Notes: generated by a model not told the origin, from the letters alone. 58,794 nucleotides of DNA from Methanobacterium sp. (GCA_012838205.1 DUPR01000033.1:1-58794); one strand, 5' to 3'; shown: positions 19,732-32,612, counted from the first letter of the stretch. Numbers and translations are program-made.

Positions 19732-20856
19732 TTATTTTTCAATAATACTCTCTTTGATGGCCATTCCAAAGTGCCGTGCATTGGGATCCAAGTAGACCAT
19801 TACTTTGTCTCCTAATTTTAGTTCTGCCACTGATTTTGGTTGGCCATCTTCGGTTACCAGACGGATGGTTTCAGCATTCTGGAGCAAGGTGCGCAGGATG
19901 ACTCCATCATATTCGGCTTCCACCAGCATTAGTGGCCTTTTCTCAATTTTAACTCGACCCACTATGGCAATTTTGGTGGTACCTTCCTGATCCACGGTGA
20001 GCACTTCATCTCCAGTTTCCAGTTCAGAAAGGTATTTGGTTTTGTTACCAGGAGTCATAACATAGGCATGAACTGGCCCAGCGTTAACCCGGAAAGGTCG
20101 TGATGCAACGTATTCACTTTCCATCGATTCACTGTGCACCAGGAACAGTCCCTGTGAGTATGAACCTACTAGCATACCTTCTCCTAAATGCATCATAGAG
20201 CATGTGTCCACACAAACTCGGTCACCGATACCAACTGGTTCAACCCGGGTAATGGTGGCTATTTTCATCTGGTAACTTTCACTCTGCAATTTCCCAATTA
20301 ACTCAGCTACCTTTTTTATCTGACTAATTTCTTGTGGACATAGCAAAACTCCGTCAGTCCCATGTTCCAGAGTTTCCAGGGCCACTTTAGCTTCATCATA
20401 GTCAGATACTGCTGCAATAATTTTCACTTTTTCTCCCTGTAGATCGGCTATTATGTTTTCTAAGGGAATAACTTTCCAGTCTCGACCCATCAAAATGAGA
20501 TAATCAGCATATTGCCCCAATATTCTGGCTAGTTGTTCATGTTTTTTACTGGTGATCTCAACATAGGCTGATACCTTTTTATCCATTCTTTTTAATCTTT
20601 TCACAGCAGCAAGATCTTTTGATTCAGATAAATCATCAGGTATTTTAAGGGTGCCATCTCCTTCACTGTTACGGCCCACCATTACAATGTCCGAACCGTC
20701 AGTGTCAGAAATCATTTTCACATTACCTAATCTTCGTATGTTATCCACATCTGTGAAGTCTACGATGTGGTCTACACCTGATTCTAATGCAGTGGTGATA
20801 AATTGCTTTTTTTTATCCCAAACATTACCTTCAGCCATTACCCATGCAAATTTCAT
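19732..20856 (-). CDS. 3-dehydroquinate synthase II (archaeal type)
   Basis: Protein of 374 residues. The whole sequence follows the archaeal DHQ synthase II family, beginning MKFAWVMAEGNVWDKKK and ending with the conserved beta-rich C-terminal domain that carries GPVHAYV and TLLQNAETI. The enzyme converts ADH (2-amino-3,7-dideoxy-D-threo-hept-6-ulosonate) to 3-dehydroquinate with NAD, replacing classical AroB. It lies 196 bases downstream of the ADH synthase gene on the same strand, so the two dedicated steps are clustered. The start ATG has GGTTAT upstream. Confidence 0.94.
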   Translation of the reverse strand: MKFAWVMAEGNVWDKKKQFITTALESGVDHIVDFTDVDNIRRLGNVKMISDTDGSDIVMVGRNSEGDGTLKIPDDLSESKDLAAVKRLKRMDKKVSAYVEITSKKHEQLARILGQYADYLILMGRDWKVIPLENIIADLQGEKVKIIAAVSDYDEAKVALETLEHGTDGVLLCPQEISQIKKVAELIGKLQSESYQMKIATITRVEPVGIGDRVCVDTCSMMHLGEGMLVGSYSQGLFLVHSESMESEYVASRPFRVNAGPVHAYVMTPGNKTKYLSELETGDEVLTVDQEGTTKIAIVGRVKIEKRPLMLVEAEYDGVILRTLLQNAETIRLVTEDGQPKSVAELKLGDKVMVYLDPNARHFGMAIKESIIEK

Positions 20857-21052
20857 AACTATAACCTTCTAATCATAATTTTAAATAATATCATTCCATT
20901 AACTTATTTCATCAGATTCATCATGCCGTCATATCATTGTTTTGATTAAGTCACGGAGTATTCTGATATAATAACAGCCCTTATGTTCTATTCATTCAAT
21001 TGGGAATATTATAGTTCAATGGAATTAAATAGTGTAATTTCATGGTATTGAT

Positions 21053-21847
21053 TTATCCATTTAGAATTTTAAGTGCTTCGTCCACGTCCAAATTATTGTG
21101 AACAATCTCAACAATGGCTTTAGTAGTTTTATGGGGGGATGGTGCTTGGAAAATGTTCCTGCCTATTGCTACTCCAGCTCCACCAACATCAACTGCATTT
21201 TTCACCATTTCCAGAAGCTCACGGTCAGTTTCCACGCGAGGTCCTCCTGCAATTACCAGTGGAACAGGACATCCATCAATCACTTCTTTGAATGTATCAG
21301 GGTCTCCAGTGTAATTTGTTTTGATAATATCTGCGCCCAGTTCTGCACCGGCACGGGATGCTAGTTTCACCACATCGGGGTGGTGTTCATCATCGATTTT
21401 TTTACCTCTGGGATACATCATGGCAATTAGGGGCATGCCCCAATCATCACAGATTTCAGAAATACTACCTAGATGCATTAACATGTCAGGTTCCATCTCT
21501 GATCCCACGTTTACGTGAACTGATACTGCATCTGCACCCATCTGAATTGCTTTCTCAACAGAAGTCACCAGTACTTTATGATCAGGATCTGGACCCAGGG
21601 CAGTGCTGGCAGATAGGTGAATAATTAATCCAATATCTCTCCCGTAACCACGGTGACCACTACCAACCATTCCCTTATGCATTATAACTGCATTGGCCCC
21701 GCCACTGGCAGCTTCATCAATGGTTTCAGCCATTTTTACTATTCCTTCCACAGGTCCAACGGAAACTCCATGGTCCATTGGAACAATAACACATCTACCA
21801 GTTTTTCGGTTGATTATTCTTTCAATCCTGATTTTTTTCCCTATCAT
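21053..21847 (-). CDS. ADH synthase (2-amino-3,7-dideoxy-D-threo-hept-6-ulosonate synthase)
   Basis: Protein of 264 residues, a class I aldolase-fold enzyme that joins aspartate semialdehyde with 6-deoxy-5-ketofructose-1-phosphate in the archaeal aromatic pathway. The family sequence is clear: [22 protein letters not shown], and the probable Schiff-base lysine in [10 protein letters not shown]. The C-terminal [12 protein letters not shown] phosphate-binding loop is intact. The start is the ATG at 21847 behind GGAGGGTG; the upstream GTG at 21853 is inside that ribosome site. Only about 14 bases separate it from the methyltransferase-like gene, forming an operon. Confidence 0.94.
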   Translation of the reverse strand: MIGKKIRIERIINRKTGRCVIVPMDHGVSVGPVEGIVKMAETIDEAASGGANAVIMHKGMVGSGHRGYGRDIGLIIHLSASTALGPDPDHKVLVTSVEKAIQMGADAVSVHVNVGSEMEPDMLMHLGSISEICDDWGMPLIAMMYPRGKKIDDEHHPDVVKLASRAGAELGADIIKTNYTGDPDTFKEVIDGCPVPLVIAGGPRVETDRELLEMVKNAVDVGGAGVAIGRNIFQAPSPHKTTKAIVEIVHNNLDVDEALKILNG

Positions 21848-21861
21848 GAACACCCTCCTTT

Positions 21862-22401
<540 letters not shown>

Positions 22402-22656
22402 ATAATCTCACACTAGTTTTTAATCATCTAATAATAGAAATTGGAAAGCATCATTCATAGGCATAGCAATAGGTTTAACTATTTCTCGTAAAATTTTTTA
22501 ATGTTTCTTTGTCTTATTTAACACCAAAAAAAATCATGACCGTTTAACTATCTTTTTTCATATAAAAATTTAATATATTAATCAACTAATAATATCTTAT
22601 ACATATAATGGTGATTATAATCCCATTGAATCTTATTCCTCACGGAGAATTTTATC

Positions 22657-23277
22657 ATGACAGTGGAAGAAAAAAACGATTTAGAGAATTTCGTTCACGA
22701 ACTTCAACAGGAAAAACTTAATCTAGAAAAAGATATCAACCAACTAAATCTTGTTAAAATTCAAAAATTAGAGACTATAAACGAAGAACTTGAAAAAAGA
22801 TCTGACTGGATGGACAAAGAGAGAATAAAAGCAATTAAAGAAAGAGATAACCTTGTTCGAAAGGTTCGTCATTCCAATGAGAAGAACTGGAAAAATGCAC
22901 TAAAAATGATTTCCGTTTTAGGTGTTCTGGACCTGGCAGTTATTCCACTACTAATCACCTTGCTGGGAATACCATTGCAATGGTTATTTGTCTCCTTGGG
23001 GCTGGTGACATTTTTCGGCATAATGCTCATTACTAATTACATGTCCGGAACTTCACCCTTCAACACTGGCGAAATCAGAAAGGCCATAACCGTATCTCTT
23101 ATAATAGTTTATCTTGCCTTAGTTCCCCTTTTTGCCTTCGAAATCATTGAACCATCATCAGGAACTTCTGCACAACATATTGTAAACAATTTCACATGGT
23201 TAATTGGTGCCGTAATTGTGCTTTACTTCTCCACCCGTCCCATTGAAGAGTATATAAAAAAAGTGAATAAGGAATAA
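22657..23277 (+). CDS. Membrane protein with N-terminal coiled coil
   Basis: Protein of 206 residues. Residues about 3-75 form a charged heptad-rich coiled coil; then come about four hydrophobic helices (roughly 86-105, 108-128, 145-168, 181-196) and a short basic tail. CGGAGA stands upstream of the ATG. No family is recognised. The coiled coil is predicted to be cytosolic and could tether a partner to the membrane. Confidence 0.75.
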   Translation: MTVEEKNDLENFVHELQQEKLNLEKDINQLNLVKIQKLETINEELEKRSDWMDKERIKAIKERDNLVRKVRHSNEKNWKNALKMISVLGVLDLAVIPLLITLLGIPLQWLFVSLGLVTFFGIMLITNYMSGTSPFNTGEIRKAITVSLIIVYLALVPLFAFEIIEPSSGTSAQHIVNNFTWLIGAVIVLYFSTRPIEEYIKKVNKE

Positions 23278-23291
23278 CTAGGATAGTTATT
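23273..23291 (+). terminator. Hairpin terminator after the coiled-coil membrane gene
   Basis: Perfect 8-bp arms AATAACTA / TAGTTATT around a GGA loop overlap the stop codon and run into a short T tract. It separates this gene from the convergent flavoprotein gene. Confidence 0.6.
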
Positions 23292-23319
23292 TTTGGGGAA
23301 CTAAAGATTTTCCATACGT

Positions 23320-24570
23320 TTAATTTTTTTTCAACTTCACTGCACTATTTCCAGCAACATAACCAGTCGAAAATGCTTGTTGCAAATTATATCCCCCGCT
23401 ACCACCACATCCCGCAATTATTTCACCAGCAAAGAATAAATTCCCAACAAGTTTTGACTCCATTGTCCGGGGATTTATTTCCCTTTGAGATACTCCACCA
23501 CATGTGACCATGGCTTTATCAATGGAAAGATATCCACATAGTGTTAAAGGCAGGCCTTTTAATATTTCCAGTAAACTCAATCTCTCTTTTTTCGTTACTT
23601 GGTTCAACTTTTTTTTGGGATCAATGGACATGTTATTTAATATGGGATCGATCATACTGTTAGGGAGGTGATTGGTCAGGTAAGTTTTCAAACTCTTCTT
23701 GCTCTGTTTCTGGAAGTCTTCAACCAAACAGACACCCAAAGCTTCCAGACTGATTTCAGGTACAAAATCAATATATAACTGAAGATCACCGTGCACGCCA
23801 ATCAGTTCCACAATCATGTTACTATTATCAAGAATAACTGGTCCTGAAACACCAAAATGTGTTAAAAGAAGGTTTCCACTGGATAAAAATTTCTTTTTAT
23901 TGCCATAGCCTATGCTCAGCCCAACATTTTCCAAGGTAACACCTTTTAGATCATGCACCCATGCTTCACCCACACGCAAAGGAACACCCCCCGGTTGCAG
24001 ACTGGTCACTTGGTGTTGGAATGTTTCAGCAATTCTAAAACCATCCCCAGTAGAACCCGTAAATTTGTAAGTAACTCCACCAGTGGCTAAAATAACTGAT
24101 TGTGCAGCGACCACTTCTTTTTTTGTTGATATAAGTTTAAAGATATCAGATACCTTTTGAAGATGTTCAAGACGATAATTGAAGCATACATCCACATCAT
24201 ACTCATTCAAAACATTTAATAGAACATCCACTACTGATTTGGATTTTTCAGTGACTGGGAACACACGTCCATCTTTTTCTTCTTTTAGTTTTAGACCATA
24301 TTTTTCGAAAAAATTCATCAAATCCTGATTGGAAAATTCACTGAAGACATCCCGAAAAAAAGAACCATTTTTCCCGAATTTCTCAATAAAAACTTCTAAT
24401 GATGAGGAATTAGTAAGATTACATCTTCCATTTCCTGTTAAAAGGAGTTTACGTCCAATCATATCATTTCTTTCCAGGACGATTACTTTATTTCCCTGCT
24501 GCGCTCCTTGAATGGCTGCCATACATCCTGCTGGTCCGGCTCCGACCACAGCAATGTCATATTTTTTCAT
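23320..24570 (-). CDS. BaiN/HI0933-family FAD-dependent oxidoreductase
   Basis: Protein of 416 residues. The N-terminus has the dinucleotide motif VVGAGPAGCMAA, then the family signature GRKLLLTGNGRCNLTN; the C-terminus has TCGGVSQREINP and the FAD-closing segment FAGEIIAGCGGSGGYNLQQA. These define the HI0933/BaiN (TIGR00275) group of NAD(P)/FAD proteins, whose physiological substrate is generally unknown. The ATG at 24570 is preferred over the TTG at 24579, since GGTATTA lies just upstream of the former. It seems monocistronic. Confidence 0.92.
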   Translation of the reverse strand: MKKYDIAVVGAGPAGCMAAIQGAQQGNKVIVLERNDMIGRKLLLTGNGRCNLTNSSSLEVFIEKFGKNGSFFRDVFSEFSNQDLMNFFEKYGLKLKEEKDGRVFPVTEKSKSVVDVLLNVLNEYDVDVCFNYRLEHLQKVSDIFKLISTKKEVVAAQSVILATGGVTYKFTGSTGDGFRIAETFQHQVTSLQPGGVPLRVGEAWVHDLKGVTLENVGLSIGYGNKKKFLSSGNLLLTHFGVSGPVILDNSNMIVELIGVHGDLQLYIDFVPEISLEALGVCLVEDFQKQSKKSLKTYLTNHLPNSMIDPILNNMSIDPKKKLNQVTKKERLSLLEILKGLPLTLCGYLSIDKAMVTCGGVSQREINPRTMESKLVGNLFFAGEIIAGCGGSGGYNLQQAFSTGYVAGNSAVKLKKN

Positions 24571-24719
24571 TAATACCAATTCCCATAAGAAAAAATAAAA
24601 TTTAAGCGAAGTTGGAACGGATTAGATTCCAAAGAAAATCTTTGAATACTTTTTTTTTTAAAATTGTTTATAAATAACCAGGCGTTTTATATATATTATT
24701 TTTTTTTAAAAAAGGTGGA

Positions 24720-26039
<1,320 letters not shown>

Positions 26040-26271
26040 ATTACAATCTCCTCAAAAAAATATTGTTTATTCGTTATTTACAGTTTTTACGTTACAAACT
26101 AAAAATTTAGTAGTAATGTGAGAAAAGCATTAATTTTTCAAAAATTCTATTCACACATACCTAATTAACTGATATTAAATATAATAAATTGCTCTAACTA
26201 CTATTCTAATATAATTATTATATAATTAACTATTCCCTAATATGGGCCAATGAAAATTGTTATAGAATTAT

Positions 26272-27549
26272 TCAATCGTGATCCAAACGTCTTCTGAATG
26301 ATTCAGCATGGGCGTATAATCCTTCATATTCTGCTAAAGGAATCACAACATCTTTAAGGCTGTTCAAACCATCCTTTGTTATTTTTTGTATTGTCGGTTT
26401 TTTCAGGAAAGATTCTGTTGATAATCCAGAGTACATCTTGGCGCAGAAAGCGGTGGGTAAGACATGGTTTGTTCCAGAACCATAATCACCAGCTGCAACA
26501 GGTGTTAAATCTCCCAAGAATATTGAAGCAGCATTTCTGATCTCGGGAACTATTTTTTCAGGATGTGATGTCATGATCATAAGGTGTTCTGGGGCATAAT
26601 CATTAGAAAAATCTATAGCTTCTTGAATATCATCAACTACTACTATTAAGCCATTATTATCAAGAGATTCTCGGATAATGTCTTTTCTTTTCATAAGGGG
26701 GAGTTCTGACTGAATGTTAAGTTTAACTTTTTCTGCTAATTCAGAGGATGTGGTTACCAGTACGGAGGCTGATTGAGGGTCGTGTTCTGCTTGAGCCAAC
26801 AGATCAATTGCGATATAATGGGGATTTCCAGTTTCATCAGCTATAATCAGGACTTCAGAAGGTCCTGCAGGGAAGTCAATATCTACTTGTCCGTAAACCA
26901 TCTTTTTAGCGGCTGTTACGAAGATATTTCCTGGTCCAACAATTTTATCAACTTTTGCAATGGTTTCAGTACCGTAAGCCATGGCGGCAATGGCTTGCGC
27001 TCCTCCAACTTTGTACACTTTATCTGCACCGGCAAGATATGCTGTTGCCAGGATTACATCATCCACACCACCATTTTTATCCGGTGGTGTGCAACAGATT
27101 ATTTCATCCACTCCCGCTACTTTGGCTGGGATTACGGTCATCAAAATACTTGAAGGATATGCGGCTCTTCCTCCAGGTATATAACATCCCACTTTTTCCA
27201 GTGGACGCACAATCTGCCCAGCATTAACTCCATTATCCACATCCATTGACCAGTCATTGGGTAATTGGGCTTGATGGAATTTTCTAATGTTTAGTGTTGC
27301 CTTTTTTATACTGCTCATTAATTCTGGGTCAACTTTTTTTACACTCTCTTTAAAATCGCCTTCATTTACTTGAAAATCATTTAAAGCAACACCATCGAAT
27401 TTTTTTGTGTATTTACGGAGTGCATTGTCCTGATTTTTTTCCACATCACTAACAATATCTCGCACAGTCTCTAAAACTGAGTTCGAATCAATTTGGGAAC
27501 GTTTTAATAATTTTATTCTATTTTGATTTTTTAATTGGAGAATTTTCAT
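26272..27549 (-). CDS. hisD: Histidinol dehydrogenase
   Basis: Protein of 425 residues catalysing the last two steps of histidine synthesis (histidinol to histidine, NAD-dependent, zinc enzyme). Family motifs are clear: [40 protein letters not shown], the catalytic LLAQAEHDP and the C-terminal HAESFRRRL. Length is normal. No other his gene is adjacent, as is common in methanogens. The ATG has GGTAAT upstream. It is divergent from the UPF0058-cpgS operon. Confidence 0.97.
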   Translation of the reverse strand: MKILQLKNQNRIKLLKRSQIDSNSVLETVRDIVSDVEKNQDNALRKYTKKFDGVALNDFQVNEGDFKESVKKVDPELMSSIKKATLNIRKFHQAQLPNDWSMDVDNGVNAGQIVRPLEKVGCYIPGGRAAYPSSILMTVIPAKVAGVDEIICCTPPDKNGGVDDVILATAYLAGADKVYKVGGAQAIAAMAYGTETIAKVDKIVGPGNIFVTAAKKMVYGQVDIDFPAGPSEVLIIADETGNPHYIAIDLLAQAEHDPQSASVLVTTSSELAEKVKLNIQSELPLMKRKDIIRESLDNNGLIVVVDDIQEAIDFSNDYAPEHLMIMTSHPEKIVPEIRNAASIFLGDLTPVAAGDYGSGTNHVLPTAFCAKMYSGLSTESFLKKPTIQKITKDGLNSLKDVVIPLAEYEGLYAHAESFRRRLDHD

Positions 27550-27655
27550 TGTATTACCGGTATTTTTTATTTTGTCTAAATTTAAGGGGATAATTTTTTT
27601 AGTATGATATTTCTTTTTCAGCGTGGATCAGTCAAAACCTTTATTTGCCACAACG

Positions 27656-27682
27656 GGCATAGATTAATTTACCCACTATGCC
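27656..27682. repeat. Inverted repeat in the hisD / UPF0058 intergenic region
   Basis: GGCATAG and CTATGCC, perfect 7-bp arms with a 13-base spacer. A related sequence (GGGTATAGATTTTAGTAC, against GGGCATAGATTAATTTAC in the repeat) occurs about 70 bases to the right at 27726. It may be a regulator site for one or both divergent transcripts. Confidence 0.4.
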
Positions 27683-27748
27683 AAGCATTCGATTAATACT
27701 TAATATCTAGTGCTTATGGTTGCATGGGTATAGATTTTAGTACATAAG

Positions 27749-27758
27749 TTTATATATT
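27749..27758 (+). promoter_or_regulatory. TATA box of the UPF0058-cpgS operon
   Basis: TTTATATATT about 50 bases before the UPF0058 ATG predicts transcription from about 27780. Confidence 0.55.
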
Positions 27759-27785
27759 GCTGTTGGTCGAATTAGTTTGTTAAAA

Positions 27786-28131
<346 letters not shown>

Positions 28132-28154
28132 ACATCCCTTGGCTGGTGATTAGA

Positions 28155-29531
28155 ATGACTTCCTTATTGAAGATGCTATGTTTAATTGATGGTGAACATT
28201 ATCTTCCTGTTACTAAATCAGCATTGAACACTCTTGACAGTCTTGAACATATTGAACTGGTTGCTGCTGTTTTTATTGGCGGCACAGAAAAGCTACGAGA
28301 TGCTACACCTGAATCATTAGGTGATCAACTTGGATTGAAAGTTTATTTTGAAACGGATCATGATAAAATTCCTTACGATCTTATTGTGAAAGTTGCTGTG
28401 GATCACCAAGCCGATGTGGTTATGGATCTCAGTGATGAACCAGTAGTAGATTATTCTCAACGTTTTAAGATAGCATCATTGGTTCTGGAGCAGGGAATAT
28501 GTTATGAGGGGCCTGATTTTTCATTCCAACCTCTGGATCAACATGATATTTTAGAAAAACCTTCACTAAAAATATTGGGAACAGGTAAACGTATTGGTAA
28601 AACTGCTGTATCTGCATATGCTGCACGTCTCATACACCAGAAACAATACAATCCATGTGTAGTAGCCATGGGCCGTGGTGGACCAGAAGAACCGGAAATT
28701 GTTCGAGGTGACCAGATTGAGATCACACCCCAGTATTTGATGGAACAATCTGAAAAGGGAGTTCATGCTGCCAGCGACCATTGGGAAGATGCCCTGATGA
28801 GTCGGATACTTACCATTGGATGTCGACGTTGTGGTGGAGGAATGTTAGGCCAAGTATTTATCACAAACATGAAACAAGGTGCTTTGAAAGCCAACGAAGT
28901 GGATTCGGATTTTGTGATAATGGAAGGTAGTGGAGCTGCCATACCTCCTATAAAAACTAATCGACATATCGTGCTTATAGGGGCAAACCAGCCCATAATT
29001 AATATTGAAAAGTTTTTCGGACCATACAGAATAAAACTGGCAGATCTGGCCATTATTACCATGTGCGAAGAACCCATGGCTAGCCCAGAGAAAGTTAAAC
29101 GCATCGAAGAATATATTAAAGATGTCAACCCTGAAGCAACAGTAATCCCAACAGTTTTCCGCCCTAAACCACTAGATTCTGTGGATGGTAAACGTGTTTT
29201 ATTTGCAACCACGGCACCGGATTCCATTAAAGATGTTTTAATTAAACATTTGGAAGAAGAACATAATTGCACTGTTGTTGGAACCACACCATACTTGTCC
29301 AATCGACCATTACTACAGAAAGACATCCAAAAATATATTGATGATGCCGATGTGATGCTCACAGAACTCAAAGCTGCAGCTGTTGATGTAGCTACTAAGG
29401 ATGCATTAAATGCCGGTTTAGAAGTTGTTTACTGTGATAACATACCTCTAGTAATCAGGGATGAAGATAAACTTGATCCTGCCATCATTGATGTGGTGGA
29501 TAAGGCTATTTTAGACTTCCAAAGTAAATAA
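28155..29531 (+). CDS. cpgS: Cyclic 2,3-diphosphoglycerate synthetase
   Basis: Protein of 458 residues, matching the length and sequence pattern of the methanogen enzyme that closes 2,3-diphosphoglycerate with ATP to give cyclic 2,3-diphosphoglycerate, an abundant osmolyte and protein stabiliser in Methanobacteriales. A P-loop-like [18 protein letters not shown] lies in the central part, followed by [12 protein letters not shown] and EGSGAAIPP. The ATG at 28155 is chosen because GGTGATT precedes it. It follows UPF0058 in an operon and is followed by a T-rich terminator. Confidence 0.93.
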   Translation: MTSLLKMLCLIDGEHYLPVTKSALNTLDSLEHIELVAAVFIGGTEKLRDATPESLGDQLGLKVYFETDHDKIPYDLIVKVAVDHQADVVMDLSDEPVVDYSQRFKIASLVLEQGICYEGPDFSFQPLDQHDILEKPSLKILGTGKRIGKTAVSAYAARLIHQKQYNPCVVAMGRGGPEEPEIVRGDQIEITPQYLMEQSEKGVHAASDHWEDALMSRILTIGCRRCGGGMLGQVFITNMKQGALKANEVDSDFVIMEGSGAAIPPIKTNRHIVLIGANQPIINIEKFFGPYRIKLADLAIITMCEEPMASPEKVKRIEEYIKDVNPEATVIPTVFRPKPLDSVDGKRVLFATTAPDSIKDVLIKHLEEEHNCTVVGTTPYLSNRPLLQKDIQKYIDDADVMLTELKAAAVDVATKDALNAGLEVVYCDNIPLVIRDEDKLDPAIIDVVDKAILDFQSK

Positions 29532-29547
29532 ATAGTTTTAAGATTTT

Positions 29548-29557
29548 ATTTTTTTTT
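29548..29557 (+). terminator. Poly-T terminator after cpgS
   Basis: A run of about ten T residues starting 17 bases after the cpgS stop, typical of archaeal U-tract termination. Confidence 0.5.
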
Positions 29558-29631
29558 TACTTATTCTCTTTTTATTCTATTTTTCATTTGGTTGAATTAG
29601 TTATGATTATGGGTGTAAGTGGTGATTATTA

Positions 29632-30183
29632 TTGGAAAATTCAGATTACAAAAAATTTGATTATGATAAACTAAAAAAACAGCTTTCATTTAACTTGGCT
29701 GAGAAAAAGGTTATTAAAGAGCTAAACATCCAACCCGACGCATTCATCCCTGTTTTGTTTTCACTTAAGTTTGGGGGTGATTGGAGTTTTAAAACGAGAG
29801 ATTTAGCTGCTATGGCTGTTAAGGAGAAAATTACTCGTTACAATGAGGAAAAATGTGAGGGTTATACTCTGGAGAGAGTTACTCTATTTGTTAATCCTCA
29901 GGTTATATCCACAAAGGGCAAAGTCTTGAGACTGGAAAAATGTGGTAGTAAAAACGAACGTGAGCTAGTGGAAAGACCCTTTTATGTTAAGCTTGACGCA
30001 GAAAACATTATTCAAGCAGAGTTAAACCCAAAGGCAATGGTCATAACTCTTAAAAGAATAAATGGACCCATTAACTTTGAAGGATCAGCAGCATATGGGG
30101 TTTCTCATGAAATAGAGCACCTTACGGGTTGTGAACACACGGGTAAGTTTATCTGGGAATTTAAATACAATCTAGAATATTGA
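29632..30183 (+). CDS. Peptide-deformylase-like putative metalloprotein
   Basis: Protein of 183 residues. From about residue 82 it follows the peptide deformylase layout: [12 protein letters not shown], then a cysteine in LEKCGS (C104, aligning with the E-G-C-L-S motif), VERPFYVKL, and finally [13 protein letters not shown] with H159-E160-x-x-H163, the metal-binding helix. The first deformylase motif (G-x-G-x-A-A-x-Q) is reduced to DLAAMAVKE and lacks the G and Q. Metal ligands (Cys and two His) and the catalytic Glu are kept. Archaea do not formylate initiator Met, so the substrate must differ. The start is a TTG behind GGTGATT. Family assignment is by motif reading only. Confidence 0.68.
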   Translation: MENSDYKKFDYDKLKKQLSFNLAEKKVIKELNIQPDAFIPVLFSLKFGGDWSFKTRDLAAMAVKEKITRYNEEKCEGYTLERVTLFVNPQVISTKGKVLRLEKCGSKNERELVERPFYVKLDAENIIQAELNPKAMVITLKRINGPINFEGSAAYGVSHEIEHLTGCEHTGKFIWEFKYNLEY

Positions 30184-30285
30184 CTATTAATTTTTACAGA
30201 TAAAAGAATATTTCGAATAATGTTAAAAATTTACTTGCAACTCTTTGGTTGTGTGTTAATTTACTGCTTAGTTTAATGTTATCTT

Positions 30286-30306
30286 AAAAAAAACCCTTAA
30301 TTGGGT
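30286..30306 (-). terminator. Intrinsic-like terminator of the DUF2188 gene
   Basis: On the minus strand ACCC-AATTAA-GGGT forms a short stem followed directly by eight T residues, 7 bases after the DUF2188 stop. Confidence 0.6.
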
Positions 30307-30312
30307 ATGTTT

Positions 30313-30531
30313 TTATAGTGGATTTAATTTTGTTCCAAAAACTTCTCTTCTTTGGATTTTACCATCTTTTCCATGGATGAACACTTCAACATTGTAGCGT
30401 TTTCCTTCTTTTTCTGCATATTCAATTGCATCTTTTTTATTTTCAAAGTTTGCAGAGGCTATTATAGCTCCATCTCTTTTAACATCCCATCCGCCTTGTT
30501 CACTTGTAATTACATGGATATTGGCAGCCAT
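30313..30531 (-). CDS. DUF2188 family protein
   Basis: Protein of 72 residues. The pattern HVITSEQGGWDVKRDGA, then A-x-x-x-F-x-x-K-x-D-A-I-x-Y-A and HGKDGKIQRREVFG at the end is the DUF2188 signature, a small domain (beta-beta-alpha-beta) of unknown function spread across bacteria and archaea. It is monocistronic, with its own hairpin terminator and a palindrome over the promoter (30572-30589), so it seems to be regulated individually. Confidence 0.88.
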   Translation of the reverse strand: MAANIHVITSEQGGWDVKRDGAIIASANFENKKDAIEYAEKEGKRYNVEVFIHGKDGKIQRREVFGTKLNPL

Positions 30532-30571
30532 TTTATCACATTCCTTTATTTAATAATTTAACTGAAATATG

Positions 30572-30589
30572 TATTAAGTGTACTTAATA
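30572..30589 (-). promoter_or_regulatory. Palindromic operator candidate upstream of DUF2188
   Basis: TATTAAGT-GT-ACTTAATA, perfect 8-bp arms with a 2-base centre, 41-58 bases before the DUF2188 ATG. A TTAATTATTAAG TATA-like element overlaps it on the minus strand, so a bound dimer would block transcription start. Confidence 0.55.
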
Positions 30590-30715
30590 ATTAATAAGTG
30601 TTGCTAAAATATTATAGAGTTGATTGGCAATTGTGGAAGCCTATATAACATTACATGTATTTTTTCGGATTGATTTTTTTCCCAATATCAGTTGTTTAAA
30701 CTAAGATATAGCAAG

Positions 30716-30753
<38 letters not shown>

Positions 30754-30779
30754 ATGAGAAAAAAAAGGAGATGATTAAT

Positions 30780-32420
30780 GTGGCACAATTAGGCGGACAA
30801 GGTGGACAAGGACAACCTATTATTATAATGCCTGAAGGTTCTTCAAGAGTATTAGGAAGAGATGCTCAAAGAATGAACATTATGGCTGGAAAGATTCTCG
30901 CTGAGACTATCAGAACTACTCTTGGTCCTAAAGGAATGGACAAGATGTTAGTGGATGGTATGGGAGATATTGTAGTGACCAATGACGGTGCAACCATTCT
31001 CAAAGAAATGGACATCGAACACCCAGCAGCGAAAATGCTGGTGGAAGTAGCCAAAACCCAAGAAGATGAAGTGGGAGATGGAACAACCACCGCAGTAATA
31101 ATTTCAGGCGAACTACTTAAAAAGGCAGAAGAACTCCTTGAACAGGAAATACACCCAACCACACTGGTAATGGGATACCGCAGAGCAGCTGCAAAGGCAC
31201 ATGAAATTTTAAATGAAATTGCCATGGATTCTAACGATAGTGAAACTCTTAAAATGGTTGCTATGACTGCTATGACTGGCAAAGGAACCGAAAAAGCTCG
31301 CGAACCCCTTGCTGAACTGGTGGTAAATGCAGTGATGCAAGTGGAAGACGATGGTAAAGTAGAGAAAGATCATATAAATATCCACAGAATACAAGGAGCA
31401 ACAATCAACGACTCCAAGATAGTTAATGGGGTTGTTATTGACAAGGGCAGGGCTGATAATTCCATGCCAAAAAACATTGAAAACGCTAAAATCGCACTGT
31501 TGAAGTACCCAATAGAAGTTAAAGATCTAGAAACTGATGCCAAGATCAAACTCACCGACCCAACTCAAATGCAAGCCTTCATTGAACAGGAAGAGCAGAT
31601 GGTTAAAGAAATGGTTGATAAAATCGTCCAAAGCGGTGCCAATGTTCTTTTCTGCCAGAAAGGTATTGATGATTTGGCATTACACCTTTTAGCACGTGAA
31701 GGAATCATTGCTGTTAAAAGGGTTAGAAAATCTGATATGGAACGCTTAGGCAAAGCTACAGGCGGGCAACTTGTAACAAACATTGATGAATTATCCTCAG
31801 AAGACCTTGGACTAGCCGGTAAGGTTTATGAGAAGAAAATCTTCGATGAAATACTGATCTTCGTTGAAGAATGCCACCAACCAAAAGCAGTGTCTCTTAT
31901 TCTCCGTGGAAGTACCAGACACGTAGCCGAAGAAATTGAAAGAGCAGTTGAAGACGCTATCGGTGTGGTTGCTTCAACGGTTGAAGATGGAAAAGTTGTT
32001 GCAGGCGGTGGAGCACCTGAAATAGCCATTGCCAAAGGATTAAAAGAATATGCTGACACTATCAGTGGCAGAGAACAACTGGCAATAAATGCCTTTGCCG
32101 AAGCATTGGAAATTGTTCCTAAAACTCTTGCTGAAAATGCTGGACTTGACCAGATTGATGCCTTGGTAGATCTCCGGGCAGCCCATGAAAGTAATTTTTA
32201 CATGGGACTGGATGTCTTTGAAGGTGAAGTTACTGATATGAAAGATGCTAATGTTATAGAGCCACACAGGGTCAAAAAACAAGCTATTCTATCAGCAGCT
32301 GAAGCCGCTGAGATGATTCTGCGAATTGATGATATGATTGCTTCCACCGGATCTTCTGAACCTGACATGGGTGGTATGGAAGGAATGGGTGGAATGCCTG
32401 GTGGAATGCCACCAATGTAA
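30780..32420 (+). CDS. Thermosome subunit (group II chaperonin)
   Basis: Protein of 546 residues, the archaeal CCT-like chaperonin that forms the ATP-driven double-ring folding machine. Clear motifs are [13 protein letters not shown], the ATP-site loop [23 protein letters not shown] and a C-terminal G-G-M repeat tail. I place the start at GTG 30780, giving MAQLGGQGG, because AGGAGATGAT occupies 30766-30775; the ATG at 30771 lies inside that ribosome site, although an ORF from it is open. No second subunit gene is adjacent. A hairpin plus T tract ends the unit. Confidence 0.97.
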   Translation: MAQLGGQGGQGQPIIIMPEGSSRVLGRDAQRMNIMAGKILAETIRTTLGPKGMDKMLVDGMGDIVVTNDGATILKEMDIEHPAAKMLVEVAKTQEDEVGDGTTTAVIISGELLKKAEELLEQEIHPTTLVMGYRRAAAKAHEILNEIAMDSNDSETLKMVAMTAMTGKGTEKAREPLAELVVNAVMQVEDDGKVEKDHINIHRIQGATINDSKIVNGVVIDKGRADNSMPKNIENAKIALLKYPIEVKDLETDAKIKLTDPTQMQAFIEQEEQMVKEMVDKIVQSGANVLFCQKGIDDLALHLLAREGIIAVKRVRKSDMERLGKATGGQLVTNIDELSSEDLGLAGKVYEKKIFDEILIFVEECHQPKAVSLILRGSTRHVAEEIERAVEDAIGVVASTVEDGKVVAGGGAPEIAIAKGLKEYADTISGREQLAINAFAEALEIVPKTLAENAGLDQIDALVDLRAAHESNFYMGLDVFEGEVTDMKDANVIEPHRVKKQAILSAAEAAEMILRIDDMIASTGSSEPDMGGMEGMGGMPGGMPPM

Positions 32421-32450
32421 GTCATTGACTTACAACAATCTTTTTTTTTT
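32417..32450 (+). terminator. Hairpin plus T10 terminator of the thermosome gene
   Basis: GTAAGTC-ATT-GACTTAC, a perfect 7-bp stem that includes the stop codon, followed 7 bases later by ten T residues at 32441-32450. Confidence 0.7.
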
Positions 32451-32603
32451 ATTTTAATTTTTAGCTTCTATTTTTTTTATAGAAATTATTCTATTTTGCA
32501 AATAATTATTCAATTAAGCGAATAATCAATTAATTATGAATATTTATTCAAATCCTTCTTATTTTCTTTTCTAATCTGGTAATATAATCTCAGGGAGCCT
32601 AAC

Positions 32604-32612
32604 TTTTAAATA
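32604..32612 (+). promoter_or_regulatory. TATA box of the dtxR-feoB operon
   Basis: TTTTAAATA positioned so that transcription would start around 32632-32638, inside the operator palindrome. Confidence 0.5.

Noticed and set aside
28763..29371. A 202-codon open frame on the minus strand opposite cpgS.
   Set aside because: It is the antisense shadow of cpgS, which has clear family motifs; no ribosome site and unusual composition.
30866..32425. Several antisense open frames of 61-138 codons opposite the thermosome gene.
   Set aside because: Shadows of a highly biased, clearly coding gene on the plus strand.
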